From: Muribaculaceae bacterium
Lineage (GTDB): Bacteria; Bacteroidota; Bacteroidia; Bacteroidales; Muribaculaceae
Direction of reading: 5' to 3'
Length of the DNA: 54,868 nucleotides
Assembly (NCBI GenBank): GCA_017409345.1
Contig: JAFQSX010000006.1
Span: forward strand, 1-54,868
The position numbers and the translations under genes were made by a program. Positions 18,315 through 27,078 of the stretch are shown piece after piece. The notes below the pieces were generated by a model that saw only the letters and a list, made by a program, of their open reading frames with translations, made no database searches and was not told the origin of the DNA. The stretch's first letter is position 1. Every line of letters starts with the position of its first letter.

Positions 18315-19484
18315 ATGAACAACTTCATTTATGACATACCGGTAAAGGTATATTTTGGAGAAAATCAGTTACAACATCTTGGCGAGGAGTTAAGCAAATT
18401 TGGCACTCGCGTGTTGCTCACTTATGGTGGTGGTTCTATTAAGAAAATTGGTCTTTACGACAAGGTTATTGCCGAGATAGAACGTGCCGGGCTTGAAGTG
18501 TTTGAGCTTTCGGGCATCGAACCCAACCCTCGCATTGACTCGGTGCGTCGTGGTGCTCAAATGTGCAAAGACCACAATATCGATGTGCTACTCGCCGTGG
18601 GAGGAGGCTCCACTCTTGATGCCACTAAATTCATGGCTGCCGGCGCATGCGTTGACCTCGATCCATGGGATTTCTTAAGCGAAAAATGGGCTCCTATCAC
18701 AAAAGCATTGCCCATTGTCACTATACTCACGCTCTCGGCTACCGGTTCTGAAATGGACCCGGGTGGTGTTATCAGCAATCCCGAGACTCAAGACAAAATC
18801 GGCCGCCTGGCTGCGCCAATGCTCCCCAAAGTGTCATTCCTCGACCCCACCCTCACCTACTCAGTGAGTCCTTATCAAACGGCTTGTGGTTCGGCCGACA
18901 TGATTTCACACATTCTTGAGGTGTATTTCAACATGGAGCAAGACCTCTATATGCTCGATTGCTTTATGGAAGGACTTCTCAAAACAATCATCAAATTCAC
19001 CCCTGTGGCGATTGAGAAACCCGATGACTACGAAGCTCGCGCCAACCTCATGTGGGCATCATCATGGGCCATCAACGGCTTCGTGAATGGAGGCAAACGA
19101 TTGGCTTGGAGTTGCCACCCCATCGAACATGAATTGTCGGCCATCTACGACATTACCCACGGATTGGGCTTGGCGATCGTGACTCCTCGTTGGCTCGAAT
19201 ATTGCCTCGACGAAACAACAGTATCGAAATATGTGCAATTTGGCGTAAACGTGTTTGGCATCGACCCCAACCAAGAACCTATGGCCATAGCACATCAGGC
19301 CATCGACCGCCTATCGGAATTCCTTTTCGACACATTGGGTTTGAGCCGTACCCTCACCGAGATAGGTATCACTGCCGAACATTTCCCCATCATGGCAAAG
19401 AAAGCCTGCGGCGGCAAAATCCTCCCCGGTTTCAAACACCTCACCCCTGCCGACGTCGAAAAAATCTTCGAAATGTGCCTTTAA
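18315..19484 (+). CDS. Iron-containing alcohol dehydrogenase (butanol dehydrogenase-like)
   Basis: This 389-aa protein belongs to the group III Fe-dependent alcohol dehydrogenases, closest in pattern to NAD(P)H-dependent butanol dehydrogenases of the BdhA/YugJ type. It opens with FIYDIPVKVYFGENQL. The nucleotide-binding GGGS (LLAVGGGSTLDATKFMA, about residues 93-109) and the metal-binding region SADMISHILEVYF and CHPIEHELSAIYDITHGLGLAI, with the conserved Asp and three His ligands, are present. It probably reduces aldehydes to alcohols in fermentation or detoxification. No cofactor partner is adjacent and it appears to be monocistronic. Confidence 0.92.
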   Translation: MNNFIYDIPVKVYFGENQLQHLGEELSKFGTRVLLTYGGGSIKKIGLYDKVIAEIERAGLEVFELSGIEPNPRIDSVRRGAQMCKDHNIDVLLAVGGGSTLDATKFMAAGACVDLDPWDFLSEKWAPITKALPIVTILTLSATGSEMDPGGVISNPETQDKIGRLAAPMLPKVSFLDPTLTYSVSPYQTACGSADMISHILEVYFNMEQDLYMLDCFMEGLLKTIIKFTPVAIEKPDDYEARANLMWASSWAINGFVNGGKRLAWSCHPIEHELSAIYDITHGLGLAIVTPRWLEYCLDETTVSKYVQFGVNVFGIDPNQEPMAIAHQAIDRLSEFLFDTLGLSRTLTEIGITAEHFPIMAKKACGGKILPGFKHLTPADVEKIFEMCL

Positions 19485-19490
19485 TTTAAT

Positions 19491-19936
19491 GCGGAATGTG
19501 GAGTGCGGAATGCGGAATTATATATGTTTAATTATCTATTTTAATATTGGATTATGTTATGAAAGAAAATATTATTGAAACTAAAAGTTTTGCTTTCGCT
19601 ATAAGAATTATAAATTTATATAAATTTCTTTGTGAAACTAAACATGAGCATATTCTTTCCAAACAAATTTTACGCTGTGGCACAAGCATCGGAGCAAACG
19701 TAAAGGAAGCAGAAAGAGGTCAAAGTAGAGCCGATTTTGGGGCAAAAATGTCTATCGCCTTAAAAGAAGCAAATGAAACCGAATATTGGCTTCAACTTCT
19801 CTTTGCTACAAATTATATTTCTCAAGAACAAGCCCAAAGTATAATTTCCGACTGCGAAGAATTAATTAAATTATTAGTCTCAATCACCAAAACGACATAT
19901 AACAAATAACTCCGCATTCCGCACTCCGCATTCCGC
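19491..19936. repeat. Cassette bounded by 26-bp inverted repeats around a four-helix-bundle gene
   Basis: The 26 bp at 19491-19516 (GCGGAATGTGGAGTGCGG...) are repeated in inverted orientation at 19911-19936 with one mismatch. The single gene inside is an S23-type four-helix-bundle protein. Further solo copies of the repeat occur at 3888-3908, 5489-5506 and 21998-22028. The arrangement looks like a small mobile or domesticated cassette. Confidence 0.6.
19559..19909 (+). CDS. Four-helix-bundle protein of the 23S rRNA intervening-sequence (S23) family
   Basis: The 116-aa product matches the S23 / TIGR02436 four-helix-bundle family. Typical phrases are AIRIINLYKFL, LSKQILRCGTSIGANVKEAERGQS, KMSIALKEANETEYWLQLL and a final helix with LIKLLVSITKT. 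Family members are encoded by 23S rRNA intervening sequences in some bacteria and as stand-alone genes in many Bacteroidetes; the molecular role is not established. ATG at 19559 is preferred to the in-frame TTG at 19547. The gene is framed by inverted repeats that also occur alone elsewhere in the window, and it has no other gene in its unit. Confidence 0.9.
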   Translation: MKENIIETKSFAFAIRIINLYKFLCETKHEHILSKQILRCGTSIGANVKEAERGQSRADFGAKMSIALKEANETEYWLQLLFATNYISQEQAQSIISDCEELIKLLVSITKTTYNK

Positions 19937-20042
19937 ACTAAATAGGCTCTCCGCATTAGAATTTAGTGAACTTTTTTAATGGGGGTTTTGTTTTCTTTGC
20001 ATAGATTGAGTTAAAACATTGTTACTTATAAAAATTTCAGTT

Positions 20043-20399
20043 ATGGCAAAGGAAGCAAGAATGGGGAGTATTTTCCTTGAATTTCTCACTCAAAGTAACG
20101 ACATGAGCAATCGTTTCATTGCTCCCGAGATTGATGAGATTGTGAAAAATGATGAGTGTGCCGAAATGTTTGACATTCTCGTGGTAAATGCGTTGGGCCA
20201 CAAATGCCCTATATGCGAATCGACCATCGACACTGCGATTAGTTTCATCATTGGGCGTTGTCACAACGAAATCAACGATAGCGACTATGACGACAACGAA
20301 AAACACATCGAACGTCAACAATGCACCGACTTCTACAATCAAGCAGCCCTAAACCTCAAAAATCATTTCAACTCTGCCGGGCTACTATATAAATGCTAA
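20043..20399 (+). CDS. Hypothetical protein, 118 aa
   Basis: I do not recognise a family. The product is soluble, with ALGHKCPICESTIDTAISFIIGRCHNEI holding a CxxC pair and a further Cys. This could be a zinc site or a redox pair. The rest is charged and helical. ATG at 20043 is used since the longer frame starts with TTG. It lies 31 bp upstream of the catalase gene on the same strand, so the two may share a transcript and a link to oxidative stress is possible but unproven. Confidence 0.55.
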   Translation: MAKEARMGSIFLEFLTQSNDMSNRFIAPEIDEIVKNDECAEMFDILVVNALGHKCPICESTIDTAISFIIGRCHNEINDSDYDDNEKHIERQQCTDFYNQAALNLKNHFNSAGLLYKC

Positions 20400-20430
20400 T
20401 ACTGGTTTGTGATTCTAAATATAGTTGTTT

Positions 20431-21885
20431 ATGGATAAAAAACGTCTTACGTCGGTCAATGGGCGACCTATTGCCGACAATCAAAACATTCAGACTGCCG
20501 GGGTGCGCGGACCGGTGTTGATGCAAGACCCTTGGTTTCTCGAAAAACTCGGCCATTTCGATCGCGAGGTGATTCCCGAACGACGCATGCACGCTAAAGG
20601 CGCAGGGGCATACGGCACGTTTACCGTGACTCACGACATTACACAATACACTCGTGCCTCAATATTCAGTCAAGTGGGCAAACAGACTGAGTGTTTCGTG
20701 CGATTCTCTACCGTGGCAGGCGAACGAGGAGCCGCCGATGCCGAGCGCGACATTCGTGGATTTGCCATGAAGTTTTATACCGACGAGGGGAATTGGGATC
20801 TCGTGGGGAACAATACCCCGGTGTTTTTCTTGCGCGACCCACTGAAATTCCCCGACCTCAACCATGCCATAAAACGCGACCCCAAAACCGGGATGCGTAG
20901 TGCCAACAATAATTGGGATTTCTGGACATTGTTGCCCGAAGCGTTGCACCAAATCACCATTACCATGAGTCCGCGGGGTATTCCGTTATCCTATCGCCAC
21001 ATGCACGGTTTTGGCAGCCACACCTATAGTTTCTACAATGCCGACAACAAACGCACATGGGTAAAGTTTCATCTTCGCACATTGCAAGGCATTAAATGCC
21101 TCACCGACCAAGAGGCCGAAGCCATTATTGCCAAGGATCGCGATTCGCATCTCCGCGACCTTTATAACAGCATCGAAAATGGCGACTATCCACGTTGGCT
21201 TTTCCAATTGCAACTCATGAGTGAGGAGCAAGCCGCAAACTACCATATCAACCCCTTTGACCTCACTAAAGTGTGGCCTCACGGCGACTTCCCGTTGCAT
21301 GATGTAGGAATACTCGAACTCAATCGCAACCCTGAGAACTATTTTGCCGAAGTAGAGCAATCGGCCTTCAACCCCATGAACATTGTAGAGGGTATAGGAT
21401 TCTCGCCCGACAAGATGTTGCAAGGACGTTTATTCTCCTACGGCGACGCACAACGCTACCGTCTTGGGGTTAATGCTCATCAAATCCCGGTCAACCGACC
21501 TCGATGCCCATTCCACGCCTATCATCGCGACGGCGCAATGAGAGTAGATGGCAACTATGGCGACGCTATCAGTTATGAGCCCAATAGTTATGGTGAATGG
21601 CACGACTCGCCACACCTCAAAGAACCGCCATTGGCGATTCATGGCGATGCGTTCAACTACAACGAGCGAGAGTATGACGACGATTATTACACCCAACCGG
21701 GCAATCTGTTCCGTCTCATGCCCAAAGAAGAGCAACAACTGCTTTTTGAAAACACAGCACGAGCCATGGGCGATGCCGAACGTTTCATCAAAGAACGCCA
21801 CATCACAAACTGCTACCGCGCCGACCCCGCCTACGGCATAGGCGTAGCCAAAGCCCTCAATCTCCCCTTGCCCGAAGGATTGTAA
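20431..21885 (+). CDS. Heme catalase (clade 3, small subunit)
   Basis: The enzyme disproportionates hydrogen peroxide to water and oxygen in the cytoplasm. The 484-aa chain has the distal His54 in [14 protein letters not shown], the family stretch [42 protein letters not shown] with the catalytic Asn, and the proximal heme ligand Tyr in [14 protein letters not shown]. Length fits the small-subunit clade. ATG at 20431 is preferred to the TTG two codons upstream. It is followed by a strong terminator and is typical of protection against oxygen in an anaerobe that also has an oxygen-sensitive [FeFe] hydrogenase. Confidence 0.96.
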   Translation: MDKKRLTSVNGRPIADNQNIQTAGVRGPVLMQDPWFLEKLGHFDREVIPERRMHAKGAGAYGTFTVTHDITQYTRASIFSQVGKQTECFVRFSTVAGERGAADAERDIRGFAMKFYTDEGNWDLVGNNTPVFFLRDPLKFPDLNHAIKRDPKTGMRSANNNWDFWTLLPEALHQITITMSPRGIPLSYRHMHGFGSHTYSFYNADNKRTWVKFHLRTLQGIKCLTDQEAEAIIAKDRDSHLRDLYNSIENGDYPRWLFQLQLMSEEQAANYHINPFDLTKVWPHGDFPLHDVGILELNRNPENYFAEVEQSAFNPMNIVEGIGFSPDKMLQGRLFSYGDAQRYRLGVNAHQIPVNRPRCPFHAYHRDGAMRVDGNYGDAISYEPNSYGEWHDSPHLKEPPLAIHGDAFNYNEREYDDDYYTQPGNLFRLMPKEEQQLLFENTARAMGDAERFIKERHITNCYRADPAYGIGVAKALNLPLPEGL

Positions 21886-21931
21886 GCATCAAATATAGAT
21901 TCAGATATATTTATTAACTAAATTATAACAC

Positions 21932-21964
21932 AACAACGGCTACCGGAAATTGGTAGCCGTTGTT
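21932..21964. terminator. Bidirectional terminator after catalase
   Basis: A perfect 13-bp stem AACAACGGCTACC / GGTAGCCGTTGTT has a 7-nt loop (GGAAATT) and is followed by TATATTT on the plus strand. It lies between convergent catalase and yjdM genes. Confidence 0.75.
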
Positions 21965-22034
21965 ATATTTGTGAGATGCGAATTGAAATGTCAACGGTAA
22001 ATTCCGCATTCCACACTCCACATTAAATCGGTTT

Positions 22035-22364
22035 CTATTTTTTGAGGAAGCAGGTTTTGAGGACAATGCTGCTACCGTCGATTTTGCAGTCAACCTCTTC
22101 GGGATTTTCGGTGAGGCGAATGCTTTTCACCTTTGTGCCACGTTTGATTACCATTGACGAACCTTTTACCTTGAGGTCTTTGATAATAGTTACCGCATCG
22201 CCATCAAAAAGTTCAGCACCGTTGCTATCTTTTGCCACATCGGCAGCCTCTTCGGCATCATCGGGGTTAAACTCGTGAGCACAATCGGGGCAAACGTAAA
22301 GCGACCCATCAAAGTAAACATACTCACCGCCACACTTAGGGCATTTTGTGATTTCTTCAGCCAT
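22035..22364 (-). CDS. yjdM: Zinc-ribbon protein YjdM (PhnA-type)
   Basis: The 109-aa protein has an N-terminal zinc ribbon (CPKCGGEYVYFDGSLYVCPDCAHEF) and a C-terminal SH3-like domain (LFDGDAVTIIKDLKVKGSSMVIKRGTKVKSIRLT), the YjdM/PhnA-like layout. The family was once called alkylphosphonate utilisation protein, but its role is not phosphonate hydrolysis and remains unclear. It is the last gene of the operon rluB-asnS-yjdM, 19 bp after asnS. Confidence 0.9.
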   Translation of the reverse strand: MAEEITKCPKCGGEYVYFDGSLYVCPDCAHEFNPDDAEEAADVAKDSNGAELFDGDAVTIIKDLKVKGSSMVIKRGTKVKSIRLTENPEEVDCKIDGSSIVLKTCFLKK

Positions 22365-22383
22365 TTGATAGCCGTTTTATAGA

Positions 22384-23781
22384 TTAGAATTCAGCATTGT
22401 TTGGAGTACGTGGGAATGGAATCACGTCGCGAATGTTGGTCATACCTGTAACGAACAACAAGAGGCGTTCGAAACCAAGTCCGAAACCAGCGTGAGGCAC
22501 TGTACCGAAACGACGAGTGTCGAGATACCACCACATATCTTTCATTGGGATATTCATTTCCTCGATGCGAGTCATGAGTTTGTCGTAGTTTTCTTCACGC
22601 ACACTACCGCCAATGATTTCACCAATTTGTGGGAACAATACGTCGGTACCTTGAACAGTCTTGCCATCTTCGTTCATCTTCATATAGAATGCCTTGATAT
22701 CCTTTGGATAGTCGGTCATGATAACAGGTTTCTTGAAGTGTTCTTCCACGAGATAACGTTCGTGTTCGCTGGCAAGGTCGCAACCCCAATAAACAGGGAA
22801 TTCAAATTTCTTGCCACCGGCAACTGCTTCTTCAAGAATCTTGATACCTTCAGTGTAAGGCAAACGAACAAATTCGGTTGAGATTACTTCTTTAAGACGC
22901 TCAATCAAGCCTTGATCAATCATATTGTTAAGGAACTCAAGGTCATCTTTACAATTTTCGAGAGCCCAGTTGATACAATATTTGATAAATTCTTCTTCAA
23001 GGTCCATGAGGTCAGAGAGGTCGGCAAACGCAACTTCAGGCTCAATCATCCAGAATTCAGCCAAGTGGCGAGGAGTGTTTGAATTTTCGGCACGGAATGT
23101 TGGACCAAAAGTATAGATTGAACCGAGAGCAGTAGCAGCCAATTCACCTTCGAGCTGACCCGACACGGTGAGGCTTGCTTGTTTACCAAAGAAGTCATCA
23201 TCATATATGATTGAACCATTTTCGTCTTTCTTCAAGTCGTAAAGGTTCTTTGTTGTCACTTGGAACATTTGACCTGCACCCTCGCAGTCCGACGCAGTGA
23301 TGATAGGTGTGTGGAAATAGAAGAATCCATGGTCGTGGAAGAACTTGTGAATAGCGATAGCCATGTGGTGGCGAATGCGGAACACTGCACCGAAAGTGTT
23401 GGTGCGTGGACGCAAGTGTGCTTTTTCACGAAGAAATTCCATTGTATGACCCTTCTTTTGCATTGGATAAGTTTCGGGGTCGGCTGTACCATAGATTTCA
23501 AGTGTTTCGGCTTGAATTTCGGCACTTTGACCTTTACCCATTGACTCAACTAGTTGACCAATCACGTGAAGACTTGCACCGGTAGTGATAGGTTTCAACT
23601 GTTCGTCAGTAAATTTTTCCATATCAAAAACTATTTGAATGTTTTTGATAGTTGAGCCATCGTTAAGTGCCACGAATTGCACATGTTTGTTACCACGACG
23701 GCTTCTCACCCACCCTTTTACACTCACTTGTTGACCAATGAGTTGTGGATCAAATATATCTACGATTTTAGTTCTTTTCAT
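22384..23781 (-). CDS. asnS: Asparagine--tRNA ligase
   Basis: This class IIb aminoacyl-tRNA synthetase charges tRNA-Asn. The 465-aa product has the N-terminal OB-fold anticodon-binding domain ([25 protein letters not shown], about residues 18-42). The catalytic core follows, with motif 2 ([21 protein letters not shown]) and motif 3 ([12 protein letters not shown]). Length is as expected. The gene follows rluB with a 27-bp gap and precedes yjdM, making a housekeeping operon. Confidence 0.97.
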   Translation of the reverse strand: MKRTKIVDIFDPQLIGQQVSVKGWVRSRRGNKHVQFVALNDGSTIKNIQIVFDMEKFTDEQLKPITTGASLHVIGQLVESMGKGQSAEIQAETLEIYGTADPETYPMQKKGHTMEFLREKAHLRPRTNTFGAVFRIRHHMAIAIHKFFHDHGFFYFHTPIITASDCEGAGQMFQVTTKNLYDLKKDENGSIIYDDDFFGKQASLTVSGQLEGELAATALGSIYTFGPTFRAENSNTPRHLAEFWMIEPEVAFADLSDLMDLEEEFIKYCINWALENCKDDLEFLNNMIDQGLIERLKEVISTEFVRLPYTEGIKILEEAVAGGKKFEFPVYWGCDLASEHERYLVEEHFKKPVIMTDYPKDIKAFYMKMNEDGKTVQGTDVLFPQIGEIIGGSVREENYDKLMTRIEEMNIPMKDMWWYLDTRRFGTVPHAGFGLGFERLLLFVTGMTNIRDVIPFPRTPNNAEF

Positions 23782-23808
23782 TGCAATAATGTGTTATTAA
23801 GGTTTGAA

Positions 23809-25164
23809 TTATTCAAATGAACCCATTTTCAAGTAGTTAACTTCTTCTTGAGTAAGGTAACGCCAACGACCACGAGAAAGATTTTTCTTTGTCAATCCGG
23901 CAAAATACACACGGTCAAGTTTTGTCACATGATAACCGAGTGATTCGAAGATGCGACGCACGATGCGATTGCGACCAGAGTGGATTTCAATACCTGCTTG
24001 GTTACGATCTTTTTCAGTAGCATAACTGATAGCATCGGCATGGATAGGTCCATCTTCAAGTTCGATACCATCGGCAATACGTTGCATATCTTCTTCGGCG
24101 ATATCTTTGTCACACCACACGTGATAGATTTTTTTCTTCACATATTTGGGGTGTGTCAATTTAGAAGCGAGGTCTCCATCATTGGTTAACAACAACACAC
24201 CGGTCGTGTTGCGGTCAAGACGACCAACTGGATAGATACGCTCGTTGCAAGCACCTTTCACAAGGTCCATTACAGTCTTGCGACCATTAGGGTCATCGCT
24301 TGTTGTCACCACATCTTTCGGTTTGTTGAGAAGGATATAGCATTTGCTTTCGAGTGCCACTACCTTTTCATCATATTCCACTACATCGTTGTGTGAAATT
24401 TTTGTACCCAATTCGGTTACAACAGTTCCATTTACTTTTACAAGACCTTGTTGAATCAATTCGTCGGCTTCGCGGCGAGAGCAGATACCGGCATTGGCCA
24501 TGAATTTGTTTAGACGAATTTGTTCGTTTGGATCGGGAATAGGCATTTCATACTCAATGCGTTTGGGGCGTGGAGTAAAACTTTTGCCCTTGCTTGGCAT
24601 AATGCCTTGGTTATAATTTTGCTTTTTATTGCGACGTTGTTGATTAGGGTTAGGACGTCCTTGGCCTTGTTGACGATAACCACTTTGATTATATCCACCT
24701 TGGTTGTTATAACCGCCTTGACGGTTGTTATTATATCCACCTTGGCGATAATTGTTTTGGCGATAACCACCTTGACGATTGTTATTATATCCACCTTGAC
24801 GATAGTTGTTATAACCGCCTTGTTGGTTATATCCGTCGTTCATTTCGCCATCGCCTTGATTATTGTATGAGCGTTGTTGATAATTGTTATTATAGCGATT
24901 GTTATTGTAACCACCTTGGCGATAGTTATTATATCCACCTTGGTTGTTATAACGATTGTTATTATAATTTCCTTGACGATTATAAGAACGATGTTGATTG
25001 TATTGACGTTCTCCTTGATAATCTGAATCAGATGCTTGAGTAAAGTCTGATGACGATGAATAACTTACACGTTCATAACGAGTCCCTTCATCTTGTCCTT
25101 CAAGTGATACACTTCGAGGTTCTCCGATTCTCGGTCTTTTTGGTTTTTTCTCAATATTATCCAT
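23809..25164 (-). CDS. rluB: rRNA pseudouridine synthase RluB with Asn/Gly/Tyr repeat N-terminus
   Basis: The C-terminal about 240 residues form an RsuA/RluB-type enzyme that makes a pseudouridine in 23S rRNA. They comprise an S4 RNA-binding domain (IRLNKFMANAGICSRREADELIQQGLVKVNG), the catalytic GRLDRNTTGVLLLTNDG with its Asp, and the end motif RNRIVRRIFESLGYHVTKLDRV. Before this lies an about 200-residue tail made of GGYNNNRQ/NNYRQ-type repeats (about residues 50-185). Such disordered tails are frequent in Bacteroidetes RluB-like proteins and may bind RNA or form condensates. The gene leads the operon with asnS and yjdM. Confidence 0.92.
   Translation of the reverse strand: MDNIEKKPKRPRIGEPRSVSLEGQDEGTRYERVSYSSSSDFTQASDSDYQGERQYNQHRSYNRQGNYNNNRYNNQGGYNNYRQGGYNNNRYNNNYQQRSYNNQGDGEMNDGYNQQGGYNNYRQGGYNNNRQGGYRQNNYRQGGYNNNRQGGYNNQGGYNQSGYRQQGQGRPNPNQQRRNKKQNYNQGIMPSKGKSFTPRPKRIEYEMPIPDPNEQIRLNKFMANAGICSRREADELIQQGLVKVNGTVVTELGTKISHNDVVEYDEKVVALESKCYILLNKPKDVVTTSDDPNGRKTVMDLVKGACNERIYPVGRLDRNTTGVLLLTNDGDLASKLTHPKYVKKKIYHVWCDKDIAEEDMQRIADGIELEDGPIHADAISYATEKDRNQAGIEIHSGRNRIVRRIFESLGYHVTKLDRVYFAGLTKKNLSRGRWRYLTQEEVNYLKMGSFE
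24515..25010. repeat. Short tandem-like repeats coding the RluB N-terminal tail
   Basis: CCACCTTG(A/G)CGATTGTTATTATA-like units recur many times on the plus strand and encode GGYNNN / RQGGYNN peptides in RluB. They are in-frame coding repeats, with unit length and spelling varying, and are not a CRISPR array. Confidence 0.7.
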
Positions 25165-25509
25165 ATTTCTTTAATTAAAATAATACAGCCTCGCGGCGTC
25201 AAAATTTCTATTTACTTAATAATAAAAAAGGTTAAGTTTTTGTTTACTTTTGTTTCAAAAAATCTACCCTACAAGGGCAAAATAAATCACAATTTCAATA
25301 TAATACGCAAATTTACATGAATATTTTTAGTAGTACAACAATATTACCGTTTTTTTGGCATAAAATAAGCAAAAAGTGCGCATCACAACTCACTTTTACC
25401 CATTTTTGACACTATTTTTCAGTCCCTTCGAACTCACCTCTGTCTATTTTGTCATTATATTCACCTTATCACCAGTTTTTTTTAGAAAAAATGGCATAAT
25501 GAATCTCTT
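25165..25509. other. Intergenic region upstream of rluB
   Basis: No gene is visible. The region carries the rluB promoter candidate and a long AT-rich leader of roughly 135 nt. I found no stable hairpin that I would call a riboswitch. Confidence 0.5.
25308..25338 (-). promoter_or_regulatory. Promoter of the rluB-asnS-yjdM operon
   Basis: On the minus strand TAAATTTG (25315-25308) matches TAnnTTTG, and TTG (25338-25336) lies 20 bp upstream as the -33 element, the usual Bacteroidetes spacing. It implies a leader of roughly 135 nt. Confidence 0.5.
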
Positions 25510-26220
25510 CTACAAGAGATCTCTTACCTCTTTGAGGTGTGAGACAACACAAGCGTCTTTGATTGTGTCGGGGAGATCTTTATTTTCGGGGTTAAAATAA
25601 ATTGCGTTCCATCCGGCAGCAATTGCTCCTGCAATATCCGTATCGGGATTGTCGCCAATTATAACCGAAGTTTCGGCTTTGGCTCCCGCCTTCTTTAGTG
25701 CGTGGTCAAAGATGCGACGATCGGGCTTGTTTACTCCTATATCATCACTCAACACCACTACATCAAAGAAGTGTTCAATATCGGATGAACGCATCTTACA
25801 ATGTTGCACCTCATAAAAGCCATTGCTTATCATCCCTATCTTATACCCCTTGTCTTTGAGATATTGCAACATTTCACGAGCACCATCAATCAATAATGTT
25901 TTAGTGCCAAGAATCGACAAATATAATGGATCAAGAGAACGAGCCTTTTCCAATAGATGATTTTGAGGATATCCGGCTTCGTCAAGCACTCGGCGAAATC
26001 GTTCCAACTGCAAATACTCTTTGGTTATTTTTCCCACATTATACAAAGACCACAAAGAGTGATTACATTCAAGATATTTCTCACGCCAATCATCTACCGA
26101 CGTAAAGTATGCATCAAGTCCTTCGCGATAATATAATTCGCCAAGCGTATCCCATGAATTAGCGCTAAAATTCCACACAGTGTCATCAAGATCGACCCAC
26201 ACCCATTCAATATCAGCCAT
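25510..26220 (-). CDS. HAD-superfamily phosphatase, YjjG/YfnB-like
   Basis: The protein (236 aa from ATG at 26220) is a HAD-IA hydrolase, probably a nucleotidase or phosphatase for small phosphates. Motif I DLDDT with both Asp residues is near the N-terminus. Motif II is MISNG, motif III KPDRRIFDHALKKAG, and motif IV IIGDNPDTDIAGAIAAGW. The cap domain between motifs I and II is helical, as in YjjG. A longer frame runs back through the tRNA remnant, but that part cannot be coding. ATG at 26232 is an alternative start. It is the last host gene before the integrated element. Confidence 0.85.
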   Translation of the reverse strand: MADIEWVWVDLDDTVWNFSANSWDTLGELYYREGLDAYFTSVDDWREKYLECNHSLWSLYNVGKITKEYLQLERFRRVLDEAGYPQNHLLEKARSLDPLYLSILGTKTLLIDGAREMLQYLKDKGYKIGMISNGFYEVQHCKMRSSDIEHFFDVVVLSDDIGVNKPDRRIFDHALKKAGAKAETSVIIGDNPDTDIAGAIAAGWNAIYFNPENKDLPDTIKDACVVSHLKEVRDLL

Positions 26221-26288
26221 TGCGTTTATCATTTCTCTAAAAAATAAAAAACGGCCGCCTTCATGTGGAAGACAGCCTTTTGTCGTTG

Positions 26289-26333
26289 TGGGCGTTGACG
26301 GATTCGAACCGCCGACCCTCTGCTTGTAAGGCA
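26289..26333 (-). other. Orphan 3' half of a tRNA-Val(UAC) gene; probable element attachment site (att)
   Basis: Read on the minus strand, the segment contains the tRNA 3' half. It has the anticodon loop CTTACAA with anticodon TAC, the anticodon-stem 3' side GCAGA, the T arm GGCGGTTCGAATCCGTC and the acceptor strand AACGCCC plus discriminator A. The 5' half (GGGCGTT acceptor strand, D arm and anticodon-stem 5' side) is missing. The sequence upstream, ATTATTAACCAATTGG and onward, cannot replace it. This is the pattern left when a phage or island integrates into a tRNA gene and carries a copy of the 3' end. The intact gene should be at the far right end of the element, outside this window. Confidence 0.75.
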
Positions 26334-26405
26334 TCTTCCAATCAACCACAACCAATTGGTTAATAATATTTTAGTTTCTCTCTATTTTACTTCTTCACAC
26401 AAACT

Positions 26406-26903
26406 TCACACATTCTCGTGATTTTGTGTATTTCCGTAATCAATTCCATTCTTTATCAGTATCTCTTTTAATGCAAAATTCTCGTGTAACAACCGAGTTA
26501 AATCCTTTCGCAATTCATCTACTTGTGAGCTTAGAAAATCATTTCTATCTTGTAAGCGTTCAATGCGAGATAAAGTCTCGGTCTCATTTGCATTCTTTGC
26601 TTCTGTCATCTTCTCCATTACTCCAACAAACTTTTCAAAAATAGCACTATCGTTAATTATGCTATTTGTGTTGTCGGACTGTGATTTCGACATATTACTA
26701 CTACCAATATCTTCGATATAATATATGTCTATATTCTCTATATCGAATATCTCAATTATTTTATCCAATTTTTCAGGAGGCAACGGACTTCTACCCCTTT
26801 CTATATTAGATAAAAAGCTCTGCTTTACCCCAAGTTTCTCCGCCAAATCTTTTTGGCTGACACTATGGTCAGAACGTATTTTTGCTAAATCTATTCGCTG
26901 CAT
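26406..26903 (-). CDS. XRE-family repressor-like regulator with C-terminal coiled coil
   Basis: The 165-aa protein has an N-terminal HTH_3 domain (DLAKIRSDHSVSQKDLAEKLGVKQSFLSNIERGRSPLPPEKLDKII) and a C-terminal coiled coil (about residues 105-150: ETETLSRIERLQDRNDFLSSQVDELRKDLTRLL) for oligomerisation. It lacks the LexA-like peptidase part of lambda CI. It is divergent from the early genes and next to the attachment site, as phage repressors often are. ATG at 26903 is preferred; the longer frame starts with TTG inside a putative operator. The direct repeats at 26911 and 26945 may be its binding sites. Confidence 0.75.
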   Translation of the reverse strand: MQRIDLAKIRSDHSVSQKDLAEKLGVKQSFLSNIERGRSPLPPEKLDKIIEIFDIENIDIYYIEDIGSSNMSKSQSDNTNSIINDSAIFEKFVGVMEKMTEAKNANETETLSRIERLQDRNDFLSSQVDELRKDLTRLLHENFALKEILIKNGIDYGNTQNHENV

Positions 26904-26910
26904 TTTAGTT

Positions 26911-26956
26911 ATATTCAATAAATATATTAGTTATATTTGTTGTAATATTCAATAAA
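26911..26956. promoter_or_regulatory. Operator-like direct repeats between divergent regulators
   Basis: ATATTCAATAAA occurs at 26911-26922 and again at 26945-26956. A related inverted copy (ATTTATTGATAT) lies at about 27051-27063. The first copy is just upstream of the XRE gene and the second overlaps the rightward promoter, as expected for repressor sites. Confidence 0.4.
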
Positions 26957-26970
26957 ATAATCTAACTTTG
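26940..26970 (+). promoter_or_regulatory. Rightward early promoter
   Basis: TTG at 26940-26942 and TAACTTTG at 26963-26970 with 20 bp between them fit the Bacteroidetes -33/-7 pattern. The operator-like repeat at 26945-26956 lies inside the spacer. It should drive the early genes from 27079. Confidence 0.45.
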
Positions 26971-27078
26971 CTCTTGATATTATCAATTTTAACCAAGTCA
27001 ATAAGTATTTTTATTTATGCAAATATAATAATTTTTGCTGATATAACAAAATATTTATTGATATAATTAATTTTTATT

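Noticed and set aside
24520-24870. Hydrophobic Ile/Thr-rich frame on the plus strand opposite rluB
   Set aside because: It is the antisense reading of the Asn/Tyr/Gly repeats of RluB and has no start context or neighbours to support it.
24515-25010. CRISPR-like array of regular repeats
   Set aside because: Units are too short, unequal, and code in frame for the RluB tail; no spacers of even length and no cas genes.
26280-26345. Complete tRNA gene
   Set aside because: D arm, 5' acceptor strand and 5' half of the anticodon stem are missing; only the 3' half matches tRNA-Val.
26221-26355. N-terminal extension of the HAD phosphatase
   Set aside because: The extension reads through the tRNA-Val remnant, and the HAD fold begins right after ATG 26220.
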